Counted from the stretch's first letter, positions 1-12,220 are shown. The stretch is DNA of 64,000 nt from Apostichopus japonicus (GCF_037975245.1 NC_092570.1:18391918-18455917), one strand, 5' to 3'. Notes: generated by a model not told the origin, from the letters alone. A program made the numbers and translations.

Positions 1-236
1 AAGTAACGTTTTTAGTAGAGGAAACTAACATTTTCAGGGGAGGAACTAACGGGTCGGGAAACTGAAACCTAGGGCAACATGCAATGTCTGCTGTTGTATA
101 AATTTCATAGTAAAGTGTACAACCATTCCATGAAAGTGATAAATAGCATCTAGTCATATGTCACCAGTAAATGAGAGCAATACATTTTAGCAGTGGATCC
201 AAAGACATGTTTATAATTTGAAACCTTTTGCTACCT

Positions 237-914
237 TCTTAGCAACCATCTGGTGAGGAAACACCATGGAGGGCTTGCAGAAGTAGAGGACGGAGAGGTT
301 AGCTCCTGGGTAACACCAGACAACGGGACAACCCGGCTAACAGCAGCTGCAGCTAGGAGGCAGGTAGAAGAACGCCAACAGGAGTGAATGGGAAATGTAA
401 GGGTACGTTTCAATATGCAAAATTGTGGGATCTGCAAAGTAACAGCTGTGAATTCTTTAAACAGTTAAACTCAGTGTAATAACAGAATGGCTTGCTCAAT
501 TAAAGAATACTAGCAACATAAGTAGCTGGCTAGATTGTCATACTGAAAATAGTTATTTTCAAGTGACATCAATTATCAAAGGGTTATATTTGCTCATCCT
601 TTTTGGAAGCAAAATACTGTTTGTCTGAAAGCAAGTTTTGAAAAACAGAGCACTTCGTAGTACTTGGTGTAGTGTTCAAACAATATATTTTATGTCTATC
701 TTCTTATATTACATGTATATTAAACACTCAAAGCGACAATCAATCAGTGCTGTCTATCATCAAAAGCAATGATATTATTACTTAAGCAAAATAAATGATA
801 CTCTTTTTTCTTCACTTTTCTTCTTAGGCAATGGTTGGTAATGTAGATGTTCAACAGCCTCGACAACTGGTAATGCAACTGCTTGAAACCCATCCGGCAC
901 TCTTTTTTGATATA
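237..914 (+). pseudogene. Two candidate exons of an unrecognised gene or gene relic
   Basis: Two stretches read like coding exons on the plus strand. The first (about 237-363) follows a CTTCTTAG acceptor, ends at a possible donor CAG|GTAGAA, and encodes a charged segment that includes WVTPDNGTTRLTAAAARRQ. The second (828-914) follows a pyrimidine-rich TTCTTAG acceptor and encodes VDVQQPRQLVMQLLETHPALFFDI, ending near a possible GTACAC donor. I do not recognise the family. No start or terminal exon is visible, and an imperfect repeat begins immediately after the second exon, so the locus may be truncated by the window edge or by decay. This rests only on codon-like composition and splice signals. 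Confidence 0.28.
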
Positions 915-920
915 TGTACA

Positions 921-1460
921 CACAACATCTCAAGGAGTAAAAAGTTGCTTGAATTCAAACTTGGTATATAGGTAGTCTTTATTGTTCCTTATTGTTTTTC
1001 ATCAAGTTCAAAGGTCATTTGAGGTCAATTTTTGAAATCTGTGTAAAAACAGTATCTCAAGAAGTGTTAGTTGGTTGGACATCCCAACTTGCTATGTAGA
1101 TAGCACTTGGTAAGTAGATTGTTTTTAATGGAGGTAAAAGGTCATTTTAGGTCAAGAGATGTTCAATTCTTGAAACCTTATAAACAATATCAAGAAGTGA
1201 AAGTTGGTTGAACTTCAAACTTGCCATATAGGTGGCCCTTGGTGAGTAGGTAATACATTTTGTTAATCATGAAGGTCATTTTGAGGACAATAGTTCATAT
1301 CCCAAGAAGAGAAAGTTTGTTTCATGGCAAATGTTGATAACACTCGGTGGGTAGATAATCCCATTGTTATGCTTACGGCCATTGGTGCTAATGCCATATC
1401 TCAAGAAGAGAAGTTGGTTAACTGTTACATTTTAAAGCAGCACGTTCGTAGTGTTTGAAT
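921..1460. repeat. Diverged tandem repeat with AGGTCA direct repeats
   Basis: At least three diverged units of about 130-140 bp follow each other. Each carries a version of ATCTCAAGAAGTG, then AGTTGGTTGAACTTCAAACTTG, then a CATATAGGTGGC-like word, then an AGGTCATTTnAGGTCA block. Related words recur at 11.69-12.00 kb, 25.43-25.83 kb and 63.64-64.00 kb, so this is a dispersed family in this genome rather than a single local array. No coding potential is visible. Confidence 0.6.
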
Positions 1461-2282
1461 ATTCATATTATGGGCGAGGTTAATTTGGATCCCAACGGAA
1501 AATATTTAGGAGAAAAACAAAGTTGAAAGTTACAAATTTTTTCGAATTTTATGCCACCATTTGAAGTAAGATTTATATAGATAAACTAGTTATGTATGTC
1601 GTTATGACATAGTGGAGTCAGTGAGGTTGAGAAATATCATAGAAAAGGACGCAAAATGCTGCTTTAATATGTAGCCCTTGGAGAGTAATTGATTTCTATT
1701 GTTTTCCATAGGTCAAAGTTATCTTGGGTCAAAGATAGTCTCTATTTCCTTGACTTTATCATTCACTTGTATTCAGTTCTGTATTTCTTGATCAGTTGTA
1801 TTCCTTGCCAAATATAGATTTGTTTTCACTATCATCTAAGATTATAGACATGTTATTAGTTTTACATTTTTTTCTTGAAAGACGTAATCATGGTTTTTCT
1901 CTAATTGTCTGTGTTCTTTGACTTTACCATTCAGGGCTTTGAATAAACACAGTTTCTCTCACTGCTGTTCTTACTTCAATCTGCAAAATCTTCCAATTTA
2001 ATGTGCTAATTTATTCTGAAACATGGACATTAATAAGCTTCAATACACATAACAAGTTCAATTAAGTGCTCCTTCTTTATTGATGAATTTGCTTAGAATA
2101 AGTCTGCTGATCTTTACAACAATAAAATAAAAAAAAGGAATAGTTCTTCGAGTCCAAACCTGATTCCAAACTAGTACATGCATTATGTTTTAGATCAATT
2201 GGCATGACTGATGACTTTGAGAAAAAAATCCCCCCACCCCTACCACTTTTTAAATTACTGGAAAGTTGTAGGAGACATGCAG

Positions 2283-2560
2283 GTTTCAATCACTCCAACC
2301 TCCCTCCCCCCCCCCACCCACAAATAATATTACTTGCTGAAGCGAGGAAGATTAATAGATTTGACTTATTACAAAGTAGAACTAGGCCCCATCCTGCTCT
2401 GGTGGCTTGCAACAAGCTGTGCAACAACTCCATCCCACCCCCCCCCCACCCAAAAAAAAGGATATCACTTGCTGATGCAAGGAAGACTTATAGATTTGAC
2501 TCATTACAACAGTAGAACTTGGTCCCATCCTGCTATGATGGCTTGCAAGAAGCTGTAAAA
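2283..2560. repeat. Tandem duplication (about 136-bp unit) overlapping the end of the 2.5-kb locus
   Basis: Two units about 136 bp apart share the order: poly-C run, ACTTGCTGA, GGAAGA, ATAGATTTGACT, ATTACAA, GTAGAACT, CCCATCCTGCT, GGCTTGCAA. The second unit contains the last codons and the TAA stop of the minus-strand exon at 2504-2777; the first unit is a non-coding copy of that exon end and its flank. Confidence 0.7.
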
Positions 2561-3782
2561 CTGATGGAGGTTGGCTCGGGCGAATTGTACCCGAGATGTG
2601 CCTTGGGTCATCCTCAGCAAGAACAACACGACAACACGTCCTAGTTGAGAATTGTCATCATCAAGCCTCCGTCTAAATATGTCCTTCATCAGTTGCGGAA
2701 TGTACTTGTAACTATTCTTTTCCATAACAGGAACACAGGTCCATCTGCCTGCAGACTTTGAGAAATTTCTTGTAAACCTGAAAGTAGAATCACAAAAATA
2801 AACTATCACTCAGGGAGGAAAGTACTGTTTCTCAGGGGAGGAATTCAAGCAAGAAGACATTTGGCTAGGCTACGTAGAAAGAGTTAGGTACTGAAGTAAC
2901 TGTAATTTTTGATTTAGGAGAGAAAATAACGATTTCAATCAAAGAAACATTTTTCAAGGGAGGCAAATTGGCTAGGCTATATGGGAAGAGATATTTTGTA
3001 GGAAAGGTAGAAATGAAATGAAATTCCTACAGTTATTCCACTTAGGCCCTAGGCCTACTAAATTTATTCTTTCCACATAGCCTAGCCAATATGCTTTCAT
3101 CAGCTTCCTCCCTGGAAAAACGATAATTTCCTCCCCATGATTGAGGAGGTACAGAGGTAAGAAACGTTTTTAGGGGAGGAAACAAACATTATTTTGGGCA
3201 TGAAACTAACGGGAACCGCCAGAACGTAGGCCTCGTGATTTCGGCTACTGCATACGCAATCACTGCCATCATAGCCCATGCCTTGTAAAGTCTAGTGTAA
3301 AGTATCTATGCGTCGGCGTGAACGTTAGTTAGCACTGTATCAAGAACAAAAACTTGTTGCAATTTGATAAGACTATGAATGTGAAGAAAGAGTAAGAAAA
3401 GTAAGAGCGTTTAGCCTAACTGGCCTTGGTTGTGCTAGTAAATGATAGGCTAAGTACACTATACTAGTACTAGGCCTAGTAGTACTATAGACTTAGTATA
3501 GGCCCCTATACTGGCATAGGCTAAACTAGATACTGTAGTAATAATAGTGGAGGCAGAGGTTCGGTCTCAGTTTCTCTCACCGATAATGAGAAGTAACGTT
3601 AAATCATGTAAACAAAAATTGTAACGAACAATTCTATCCTTTGCTTACCTGTCGAGTAGAAGTCGAGTGACTTCTGAATCACTCTTCAGATGTAAATTCC
3701 TCTTCACTTCGCTCCATCTTTCCTATTGATTCCCGAAAGGGACACGGTTTCGTGACACTTTTTCTTCTGGGCTTTCCGCCAT
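2504..3782 (-). pseudogene. Two-exon gene relic with in-frame stop, family not recognised
   Basis: On the minus strand an ATG at 3782-3780 opens exon A (3782-3649), which ends at a good donor (CAG|GTAAGC). Exon B (2777-2504) follows a CTTTCAG acceptor and runs to TAA at 2506-2504. The phases agree (134 + 274 nt = 136 codons). Exon A encodes RWSEVKRNLHLKSDSEV followed by TRLLLDR; exon B encodes a basic segment containing YKYIPQLMKDIFRRRLDDD. Codon 20 is TAG (3725-3723), so the frame as written is broken. Other explanations are a sequencing error, a downstream start, or extra exons I could not see. I do not recognise the family; the first part resembles an N-terminal module seen in lineage-expanded invertebrate proteins, which is only an impression. 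Confidence 0.4.
2935..3130. repeat. Imperfect inverted repeat in the intron of the 2.5-3.8 kb locus
   Basis: The plus-strand block around 2940-2990 (AAACATTTTTCAAGGGAGG, then TTGGCTAGGCTATATGG) is repeated in reverse complement around 3070-3125 (CCACATAGCCTAGCCAA, then CTTCCTCCCTGGAAAAACG). The arms are about 50 bp and the spacer about 80 bp. It could be a foldback or MITE relic; no clear target duplication was seen. The word TTTCAGGGGAGGAA also recurs near 30, 2830 and 3795. Confidence 0.5.
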
Positions 3783-4548
3783 TTTCTCTTTTCAGGGGAA
3801 GTTAGGTTCTTCAAAAACTTATATTTCCCATTTGAGCGCTTCTCCATTGTTTTATTCTTTTGTCACTTCGTCACCAGGTTATAGTATTGTGTGCATGTAG
3901 CAATTATACGACACTAAATACTTTGCTAAGTACTACGTACTGTAGGCTTACGTGCGTGTACACTTTACTCACGGTAAAGACGCTGAGGGATTGCCATGCC
4001 AATGACTGAGTCTATTTTAAGCTCCAAGTCATACATAAACATCTCTTCACTGATTGGTTGAATTTGAATAGGCGGTTTGTAGAGCTGCATGTGATAAATA
4101 CTAATGTCGATTGTGTCTGGGAGACACAATTCTCAGAATCATATAATATCCTTAATTACTTGCTAATTAACGTTCGATGTGGGGAAAAAAGTATGAGAAA
4201 GTCTTAGTTTTGTCTTTTGTGATCGTATTATGATAAAAACTCGATAGACACGGAAAAATTCTGGACAAACGCAAAATGCTGCTTTAACATAGGTCTAGGC
4301 TAGGCCTGTTAAACCTTTATACAGGAACCTGTTGTGCGAAAATTTCGAATTAAGCTTTGACTTAGGCCTCTATACGGTAGTTCACTAATTAATACATTGA
4401 AACCAAATTCTTAAAGGAACGTGGCTCCACTAAACTTAATCATTTAAACATTGTTATTCGTTTTAGAGCATCACCTTGGCATACTGAGGGCCTACTATGA
4501 CAAGGGTTACCAGCGACAAGCACCTGTTTGAAGGTAGCAACCCTTAAG

Positions 4549-4918
4549 AGCAGCCACTAACAGCAGCCAATAGTGTATACATCAACGTTACGCGCCGTTG
4601 GCCGCTAATATCGATATACTGTGATATGGAACGCGGAAAGGGTAAACGTGAGGCGCCGTCCACTCAGAAATGGTCGTTCACTCAGAAACCGTCTACTTAG
4701 AGATAGCCTACAGCAGCCGTCCATTTTGAAATCGTCGTTTAACGTTAGGCGCCGTCCGCTCAGAGAGTGTCGTTGATACACAGACCGTCTATTCAGAGAT
4801 CGCTGCGCAAACACAGCAACCGTCGTCCTTTCAGGAACCGTCGATTCAGAAATGGTTCCATACTGTGACGAGTGCTGGTTACGTTGTTGCCGGAAGTTGG
4901 GTCCCCAGCAGCCACTAA
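4549..4918. repeat. Degenerate ~20-bp minisatellite bracketed by a 12-bp direct repeat
   Basis: Between 4655 and 4855 a word of the form CCGTCcAcTCAGAgAT recurs about eight or nine times with many substitutions. The block and its flanks are bracketed by AGCAGCCACTAA at 4549-4560 and again at 4907-4918. The bracket could be a target-site duplication of an old insertion or the ends of a local duplication. Confidence 0.5.
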
Positions 4919-6515
4919 GGGCAGACTATATTATACCATGATTATACGGTATTATAGTGTAAAAGCCACGAAAACCTATAAATAGTTTTTTTGGGGTTGC
5001 CAAGTCGTAATTTGGTCTCGAAAGTTTAAGAAAACGAGTAATTATTTTGTGAATTACCAAATTTTGGGCGAAAAACGCTAGATACCGCCAAATTTGAAAA
5101 GCGTACCTAGTACTCCGGAAAAGTGAAGAAAAAACCCCTAGATTTAGTGCAAAAACGCTAACGCTGGTAACCTTGACCATGATCGTTTGTGCAGGTGCAC
5201 TGGAAGGTTGCATCCTGTTCGAAACCACAGAAATGAATACAGTATTAATTGTCAATAAATTACGCTAATATCAATAAATAAAAAGGTAATGACAGCAACC
5301 AAAAAAACTGAAGGGAGTGAAAAATAGTCCATAGGCCTATATAGGGAAACTATATAAAATGACACCAATTAAAATGTTTTTACAAAGTTATCAATCTGTT
5401 GGGTCCTATCTTAGCTCGAGTTAAAGTTATTATAGAATAAGCCGGATTCATGGAGCTATTCCGTGATCGTGCTTCATGTGATTCGTGACCTAAATAAAGC
5501 GGGAAGCCTATATTAGAAATGGGCCAAGCATTAAGGATATGTCTCGAAACTATGTCAAAGATCTGAATATGACTACGCAGTAAACTGAACTGAATTAGTT
5601 CGTACTTTCTAGGTAGGTAGTCAGAGGTCGACTAAAAGCGTCTTATATAGGTGGCGTGTGTGAATCTTTGCCTTTGGCAAGACGGTCGAAACACTCTCTG
5701 CGACCGGCATGTCTTACAAAAGTGTTAATTTGAGACACAACATGAAGTTTCAAGATTTGTTCTTGCTAACAAATAAGGCTTCCAGACGGTTATATTGACG
5801 TCTTAACGGCTACGGTGGAGTCTAAAATACTTCAAATTGAGAGAAACAGTGAGAGCGTTCGGTTTTTTGTTGTTGCGCTACCGTGTATTTCGTATCAGGA
5901 ACGGACATGTCGGTTTGCAAATATTGTGAAAAAACAGTGACGACTTTCCTTACTAAAGGAACAGTAATGATGGTTGACACCAGTTGTAGCAGCAATACAT
6001 TGGGTGATGGTATCCCATTAAGCGTTGATATTAAACATGGTTTGGCCACGTGATGCAAAGTCAATTCACAACCCAAAGGCAGCCCTTGACTCAATTCAAA
6101 CAATGCATGAGTGGTACTTCTCTGAGTACATGTGTAAATTAAACCAGTTTCATTCATCCGTATAGCGTCAGACTACTACACACGTTCTTATTACGTCAGT
6201 GTCTTTGTAAAGCAATCCAGCGAGTCACGGTTTAATTTACAAGATCATTGTTTTACAGTGAGTGCCATACCGGTGGTGTGCTTTGAATATTCAATAGTTA
6301 TAGTAGCTTTGTTGTTTACTTTCTGTTTCGTAGACAATAATTCTTAATAGAAAACACACAACAAATGAAGAAAGGAATCTACTCACGATTCCACTTTGTT
6401 TTGTTTAATATAATTCTAAATTTAGTACTCTTAAAGAAATATGACCAATAGAGAGAGAGAGGGAGAGATCCTTGGCACGAAAAACCAAACAATTTTATCC
6501 ACCTCTCAAACCCAT

Positions 6516-6519
<4 letters not shown>

Positions 6520-6576
<57 letters not shown>
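6520..6576. repeat. (TA)n microsatellite
   Basis: An uninterrupted run of about 28 TA dinucleotides lies just downstream of the 3' end of the minus-strand AADAC-like gene. The open reading it produces (alternating Tyr-Ile) is an artefact of the repeat. Confidence 0.98.
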
Positions 6577-6578
<2 letters not shown>

Positions 6579-6668
6579 CAAACTAAAGAGCGATTTATAA
6601 AAAACAAATTAAAATTTTGTATTACATGTAGGAATCTTTCAATATTGTATTTTTCTTACTGATCATCA

Positions 6669-9600
6669 TTACAATAAAGTCTTGACAAATTCTAATGCTT
6701 CTCTCCTCATTTTAGCACCAAGTTCGAAGCTAACGATCGGTTCCATCCAGAAGATACCATGAAAAGCGCTTTCATAATGCTTCCAGGTCACGTCTACTCC
6801 TGACGCCTTCAATGCCTCTCCGTACAGTATTCCTTCATCTCGAATAGAATCAAATCCACAAGTGATTATGTACGCTGGTGGTAGTCCTTTCATTGGCAAA
6901 TTTTGGAATGCGTTAAATCGAGAATCAAGACAAACTTTTTCAATTTCCTTCCACATTGCCTCAGATCCTGTTTTAGGGTCGGTAGGACCTTTATAGAATG
7001 ATGGTGATCTCATGTTCTCGGGTATTAAGGAGTGATTAATATATTTCTTCACGAATTCTGTCTCTTTCATCGATGGTGAGAGATGGTTATTCTGAATGAA
7101 GAGCTCTTCAAACTCTGGATTCTTAGAACCTAAAATATGATACAAATAGAACCTGGCAATAATTGGGAGAGAAAGCGTACCACCGTTCCCAAATTCATGC
7201 TGGTATTTCTGAAAACCTGGAGTCGCCGTATCAAGAAGGGGTGTTGCTGGATAAATAAGCATTTGGACTTTTGTCTGGACATTTTTCATTACCAGGAACT
7301 GTGTCACCAAGGAAGTAAGATAACCTCCAGCACTGTCTCCACCAATGCCAATACGGGAGGCATCAACACCAAACTCCTTTGCGTGCGAGATAAACCATTC
7401 AGATGCCTTCAGGCAGTCTTCAAATGGAGCAGGAAATGGATGTTCTGGGCTTAGTCGATAGCTGTTGGAACAATTTATCAAAACAACTTGTGAATGAAAA
7501 TTCAGAATGCAGACGAACGTAGAACCAATTTTCAGTTTTGTCAATCCAGATGGAATTCGTTAGTGATGGGGGTTGGGAGGGGGTGGAGGTTCCAGGGTGG
7601 AACGGATGGATGGGATTAAAGTCAGAGTGCATTGTGCACTGTGCTCTTTTTCCAAGAATCACGATCATCTTCAAGTTAATGCTATACATGCACGGCCCAA
7701 CATTACATTCTAAAAAGGCGTTAATCAACTTTTGACGTTGTGCGCAAGAACTCATTTTATCAATTGAAAACGTGCAGCCGTTGGTCCAGTAAGTACATAT
7801 AATGATAAGTCTCTTCGGTGGGTAATTCAGGTTGATTAAACACACTATGTACGACCCAACAATTAAGATAATAAGATAAATGAGGAAAACCTCTCCTCCT
7901 CCCCCCCCCCTCAAATTGGGGCCACCCCCTCCTACTCTGAGAGGAAAGAAGAAGAATACCTTTTTTCCAATCCCTTTAATAATTTATAATATGTGTTAAA
8001 ATATTTTGGGGTGGAATTCGTATTTTCTATGTTTTTTTGTTGTTGTTTTAGCAATTTTTTGGGGGTTTTAGCAGATTTCAATAAGATATTATATCCATGA
8101 CTTACTCGACAGATATCACAACGGCGTTGAGATCATCAGCAATTTGCCTTGTGACACCATCGTAAAATTCTTGAACCAAAAAAAGGAAGAAAAATTGATA
8201 TTTTGTTGTGGATATTCTGTGTCTTAAAAATGGATAAATCGATTACAATAGCGATGTAGAAAGCGTATAAATGTCACGAAGAGCACTCCTCCTCCCTCCC
8301 CTCCTCCCTCCCCACCTCCACAGACAGGAGACACAAACTCAGCCACCATAATAAGTCTAGGTGATGTAGATAACTGTCATGGGCAACTTCACCAAACATG
8401 CTAAGGAAAACTTCATTTCAGTTGGGAAAAATCGTTTAATGGGTTTTTTTTTACACACAAGGCTGAAGACTTCATCAAGACTTAATATTACATCATCGAT
8501 CGAGGCACTTGTATTCACTTACGTGTTTTTCTTAATTTATTAGAATTTTTTATCTTAGGTGATGGGTTTTGCAAATACTGAATTCAAAATGTTGTACCTC
8601 GTAAAATGATAAAACGATGATATTGGTTTCAGTGTCAACAATGTTAACATTTTAACTTGAAAGTATATGAAAACAAAGTGAGAGCCATAGGTTACAGATC
8701 CTAGTGGCGCTATGACATCACAGATTTACAAAATGTCAGCTCCCAGGCACAACCTTTATAGGTATACCGCACCACATTTAGTTGCTCCCATTGACTTACA
8801 CACTAAACTCGTCACTTTCCAAGGCCGATAAGGCATAGGTAGAAGTTTTCAACTGACATGTTCTACCCACCATATGATAGCTAATGGCTTGGGCTATCAT
8901 AAAACATTCAACTTTAGTGCCACCATGACCGTTTAGATTTTGAGCTAGAAGAGCTCAAAGTTTATCATAGTGCTCCCCTTCCCGCCAGCCAGCTGTCGCT
9001 GCGGAATCTTCTTGTTTCATCCAAGATTTTCTAAAATACCTTAAATCGCGTTCAATCCTCCAGATTTTGAGACCATCAGTAGATTATTTCATCCTCTTTA
9101 ACATCCAAGCATAAAAAAGAATGGTGATGACTCAGAAAATGCCACAATAAAAAAATATAAAAAGTAGGGCGCTTTAGGGCTACTTTCCGACAATGGTTTA
9201 TCTCTCAGGCGGACGTGCACTACTCTAATTGTGGTGCGATACCTATGCCATAGGCTACCTCCCAAACGGAACAAGGTTTTTCTTAGCTGCCGTCTGGGGA
9301 GGTTTCTTCACTAGATCACTGTCACATAAGCGAATTGATTGTTGCGTTTCTGTAACCTTAAATATTTTCAACTTCCTAGATGGAAGCCATTTCACTTCGG
9401 AAAACCACCTTACTTTGGCCGACCAGGAATCGGACGATCTCTAAAAAGCTGTATAAAGGTTGCAATTGCTTCTAATGCGTGCAGCGCCTTTTATCCACGT
9501 ACTCTACCATAGCGTGCAGGGTATCAATACTATTCAGAAATGAAAGTTTTAATATACCTGTGCTTCCAATGCAGAATCCACCTCCATGATAATAGATAAA

Positions 9601-10419
9601 TCCAGGGAGCAAAGATGAAGATTTCTCTATTGGTTCGTATAGACGAACTTTGACGCCATCAAAGTAGGTCACCCTTGCTTTAAAATTTGAGCCAGTTTTT
9701 GTGTCTGATAGTCCAATCACTGTCATATCCATAGCGTGTCTGAACGTTGTCATGTCGTTCGGTGCGTTCGGCCAAATGAGATCTTTGCATCTCGCCTATG
9801 CGAAGAGACATTTAATAAGTGTATCATGGTATCGATTGAAGATGCATATGGTATCGATTCGATAAAGTATAAATTCGTAATCTATTTCTCCTGTATAATA
9901 CCTATATGACGCAATATCGCTATGTAGGATATTACAGTCTCAAACGTGAGTAGGTCTCCAATCAGATCAATTGATCTGATTGGACCATCCAAAATATGAA
10001 AGCAAGACACAACTTTGAGCTCGAGCTATCGGTATAACAAAATCATGACGTAGGCCAGCATATTTACATAATGTCGGTATCAACCATCGCACCCCCGCAA
10101 CGTCCATCCCCACATCCACCCAAACCCCTACCCCCACCCCGTCCCCTCCATTACTAAATATATTTCCTCCTGTATCGCATATAAACACTATTCAGAGAGA
10201 AATAACAGTACAGCATATGAACCCACGTAGAAAAACAAATTCGTTAATCAATCAGTGATTACACAGATCAACTATACATGTTATACTTACGACCAAATCT
10301 ATCAACTTTGTACCGGCCACGAGCGTTCGATACCTCAGCGGTTCCGTAATTCCTTCCGGCACTGGTGTGTATAGAAGATAGGCGCATAGTGCAACCAGAA
10401 AGAAAAGTCCTTTCTTCAT
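6669..10419 (-). CDS. Arylacetamide deacetylase-like serine hydrolase (gene 1, minus strand)
   Basis: This complete four-exon gene encodes 407 residues, close to AADAC (399) and NCEH1 (408). Coding exons in transcript order are 10419-10291, 9795-9558, 8169-8106 and 7461-6669; all introns are GT-AG and the phases join. Residues 4-20 are a hydrophobic N-terminal anchor (GLFFLVALCAYLLYTPVP), as in type II ER-membrane members of this alpha/beta-hydrolase family. The oxyanion-hole motif HGGG is at 113-116 and the nucleophile motif GDSAGG at 185-190 (Ser187). By family position the other triad members are probably Asp348 (in GFDSIRDEG) and His378 (in AFHGIFW). Family members hydrolyse lipid esters or deacetylate arylacetamides; the substrate cannot be read from sequence. 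The start is the first ATG before the anchor and matches the paralogue at 13.7 kb. Confidence 0.95.
7462..10290 (-). other. Introns of AADAC-like gene 1
   Basis: Three introns (10290-9796, 9557-8170, 8105-7462) separate the exons. They contain poly-C/poly-G tracts (for example 7900-7930 and 8280-8325) and no second gene that I can support. The open stretch at 9229-9444 (plus) has no motif or splice context. Confidence 0.6.
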
Positions 10420-11689
10420 CTTGTATTTCAAGTTCTCAACCCTGACGTGGTATATAGTAACAGATCAACGTATCGGGAACACCATCCACCGACAACACAT
10501 CAGCTAAAAGACATGCAGTCTCAGAGAACAAAGGTTGTGTTTAACAAACGATAAACTAGCAACGGTATTGTCATGAAGATAAAACGTACTGGCAGAGGCG
10601 TGCTACCTGTCTTGTTCATTCTGAAGGGGTATATACGACCTAGTTTCATGAAAAATGTTAGACAAAATAGATCATGTGACACTTAGTTTCAGCAGAGAAA
10701 TAGTAAATTGACATATCTTAGAATGGTTTATCTACATTACTATAACACCATGCACCCATTCACTACTTCCCGTAAAATGCAGCTGCAAAAGCCATAAATT
10801 CGCTGTCGAAGTATTCCCTAGATACCTCCCGAGCAGTCTCATGAAAAACTCAAAGCTTCCCACCGCAGTTCATATGACGTCAGTAAAGGGACCATTTCAG
10901 CCAAAGCCGACTCCCCGATTTTACTATTACGGCGTCATACAGTTTACTACGTACATGTTACTACACCACATACTCCTCATCAACTGAAAAAGTATTTTCC
11001 CGAATCTTCCGACGGGCCTTCACCTCTCAAAACATTCGTAAGCTTTGACGAAAATTATTTTCTTGAGGAAGAAATAGTTTTCGAGGGTAATGACCAGTGT
11101 TTTTCCCTATCAATTTGAGCCCCTTGCAGAAGAATTGTATAACGATCCCGATGGCCGAGACGCGTCGCTGCCGATGGAAGTCCCCGAGCAGAACGGTTGG
11201 ACTATCCTGAACCGAAACTGGTCGGTTGAGCATAAACAAAACCACTGTTATTAAGACCATAATATGATTTAAATTGATTCGAATGTTGATGATCCAGCTA
11301 CTTAACGTCGTAGCAAAGCTTCTAGAATTTGTTACTTACAGTGCGAGGAAATTGTGACATTTTGTTAAAAGCAAGTGCAACCTTATAGTACTAGTAGTGG
11401 TACTGACATGGGGTCTAGACCTAACTTATAGAGGTTGTACAACAGGCTAGCCCGTGTAAAGTTCTATCATCCAACTGTTACGTTAAAATCATAACACAAC
11501 GCCAGTTTTACCACGAATGAAAAATTGCAGATCTAGTATTGATTGTTCTAAATCCAACTGGCTTTAAATTGTGTGAAAAGTACCAGGTAGCCAATAACAA
11601 CCAGAATGCAAAAAAAGCATTGTGGTTTCGATGATGTAACATGAGCAGTTTTCTTCATGAATCTGACGTAACGTATAGTGAGGGTGTAC

Positions 11690-12000
11690 ATATTTACAAG
11701 GGTTTCACAATTTGACCTCTGATGACCCCAAATTACCTTAGACCTCCACAAAAACAAAAGGCTTCTTGGACCAAATGTGGTTCTTCTACACACTAACTAT
11801 GAAGTTGGTCAGAGCTTCCCTTCTTGAGATATCGTGTTTACAAGGTTTTCATAATATGACCCCCGGCGACCCCAAATGACCTTTGACCTTCACCAAAACA
11901 ATAGGCTTCTTGTACCTAATGTGGTACTTCTACACACAAAATATGAAATTGGTCTGACCTTCCCGTCTTGATCAGATATCGTGTTTACAAGCTGGGCGTC
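11690..12000. repeat. GGTCA-type tandem repeat, two units, opposite orientation
   Basis: Two units about 150 bp apart share TTTACAAGG, TGACC, GACCCCAAAT, GGCTTCTTG, ATGTGGT, CTTCTACACAC, TATGAA, TTGGTC and GAGATATCGTGTTTACAAG-like blocks. They appear to be reverse-complement relatives of the 921-1460 repeat. TGACCTTTGACCT at 11877-11889 is a perfect DR1 spacing of two AGGTCA half-sites on the minus strand. A CA-rich tract (12003-12030) follows. Confidence 0.6.
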
Positions 12001-12220
12001 ACAAACGCACTCACACACACACACACACCCACATACGCCATCATGAATGCAAAGGTTACGAATAACATCGAAACCAAAAATTGTAATTTGCTGCATAAAG
12101 GAGGCGCCTAGGCTGTGGTCATAACAAGTTATTTGGCAATAGTATATGCCTACAGGCACTCGTAACATTGTGTATGTGTAGTGTTTTGAACGAACCGTGT
12201 CCACATTCTTCGATATCTGT

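Larger units (their letters stand above)
3783..6668. other. Intergenic region without a supported gene
   Basis: No convincing exon chain is visible. Two items stand out: a degenerate minisatellite at 4655-4855 and a (TA)n tract at 6520-6576. A short plus-strand open stretch near 5857-6050 (with MSVCKYCEKTVTTFLTKGT) is codon-like and contains a CxxC pair, but it stops after about 65 codons and has no clear splice context. Confidence 0.5.

Noticed and set aside
5857-6160. Plus-strand CxxC-containing open stretch and the 111-codon minus-strand frame over the same bases
   Set aside because: Both lack splice context and recognisable motifs; the plus frame stops after about 65 codons.
6441-6662. 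Open reading with a long Tyr-Ile repeat (also 32447-32887 on both strands)
   Set aside because: It is produced entirely by (TA)n microsatellites.
9229-9444. 71-codon open frame in the intron of AADAC-like gene 1
   Set aside because: No motif, no splice signals, opposite strand to the host gene, typical of chance.
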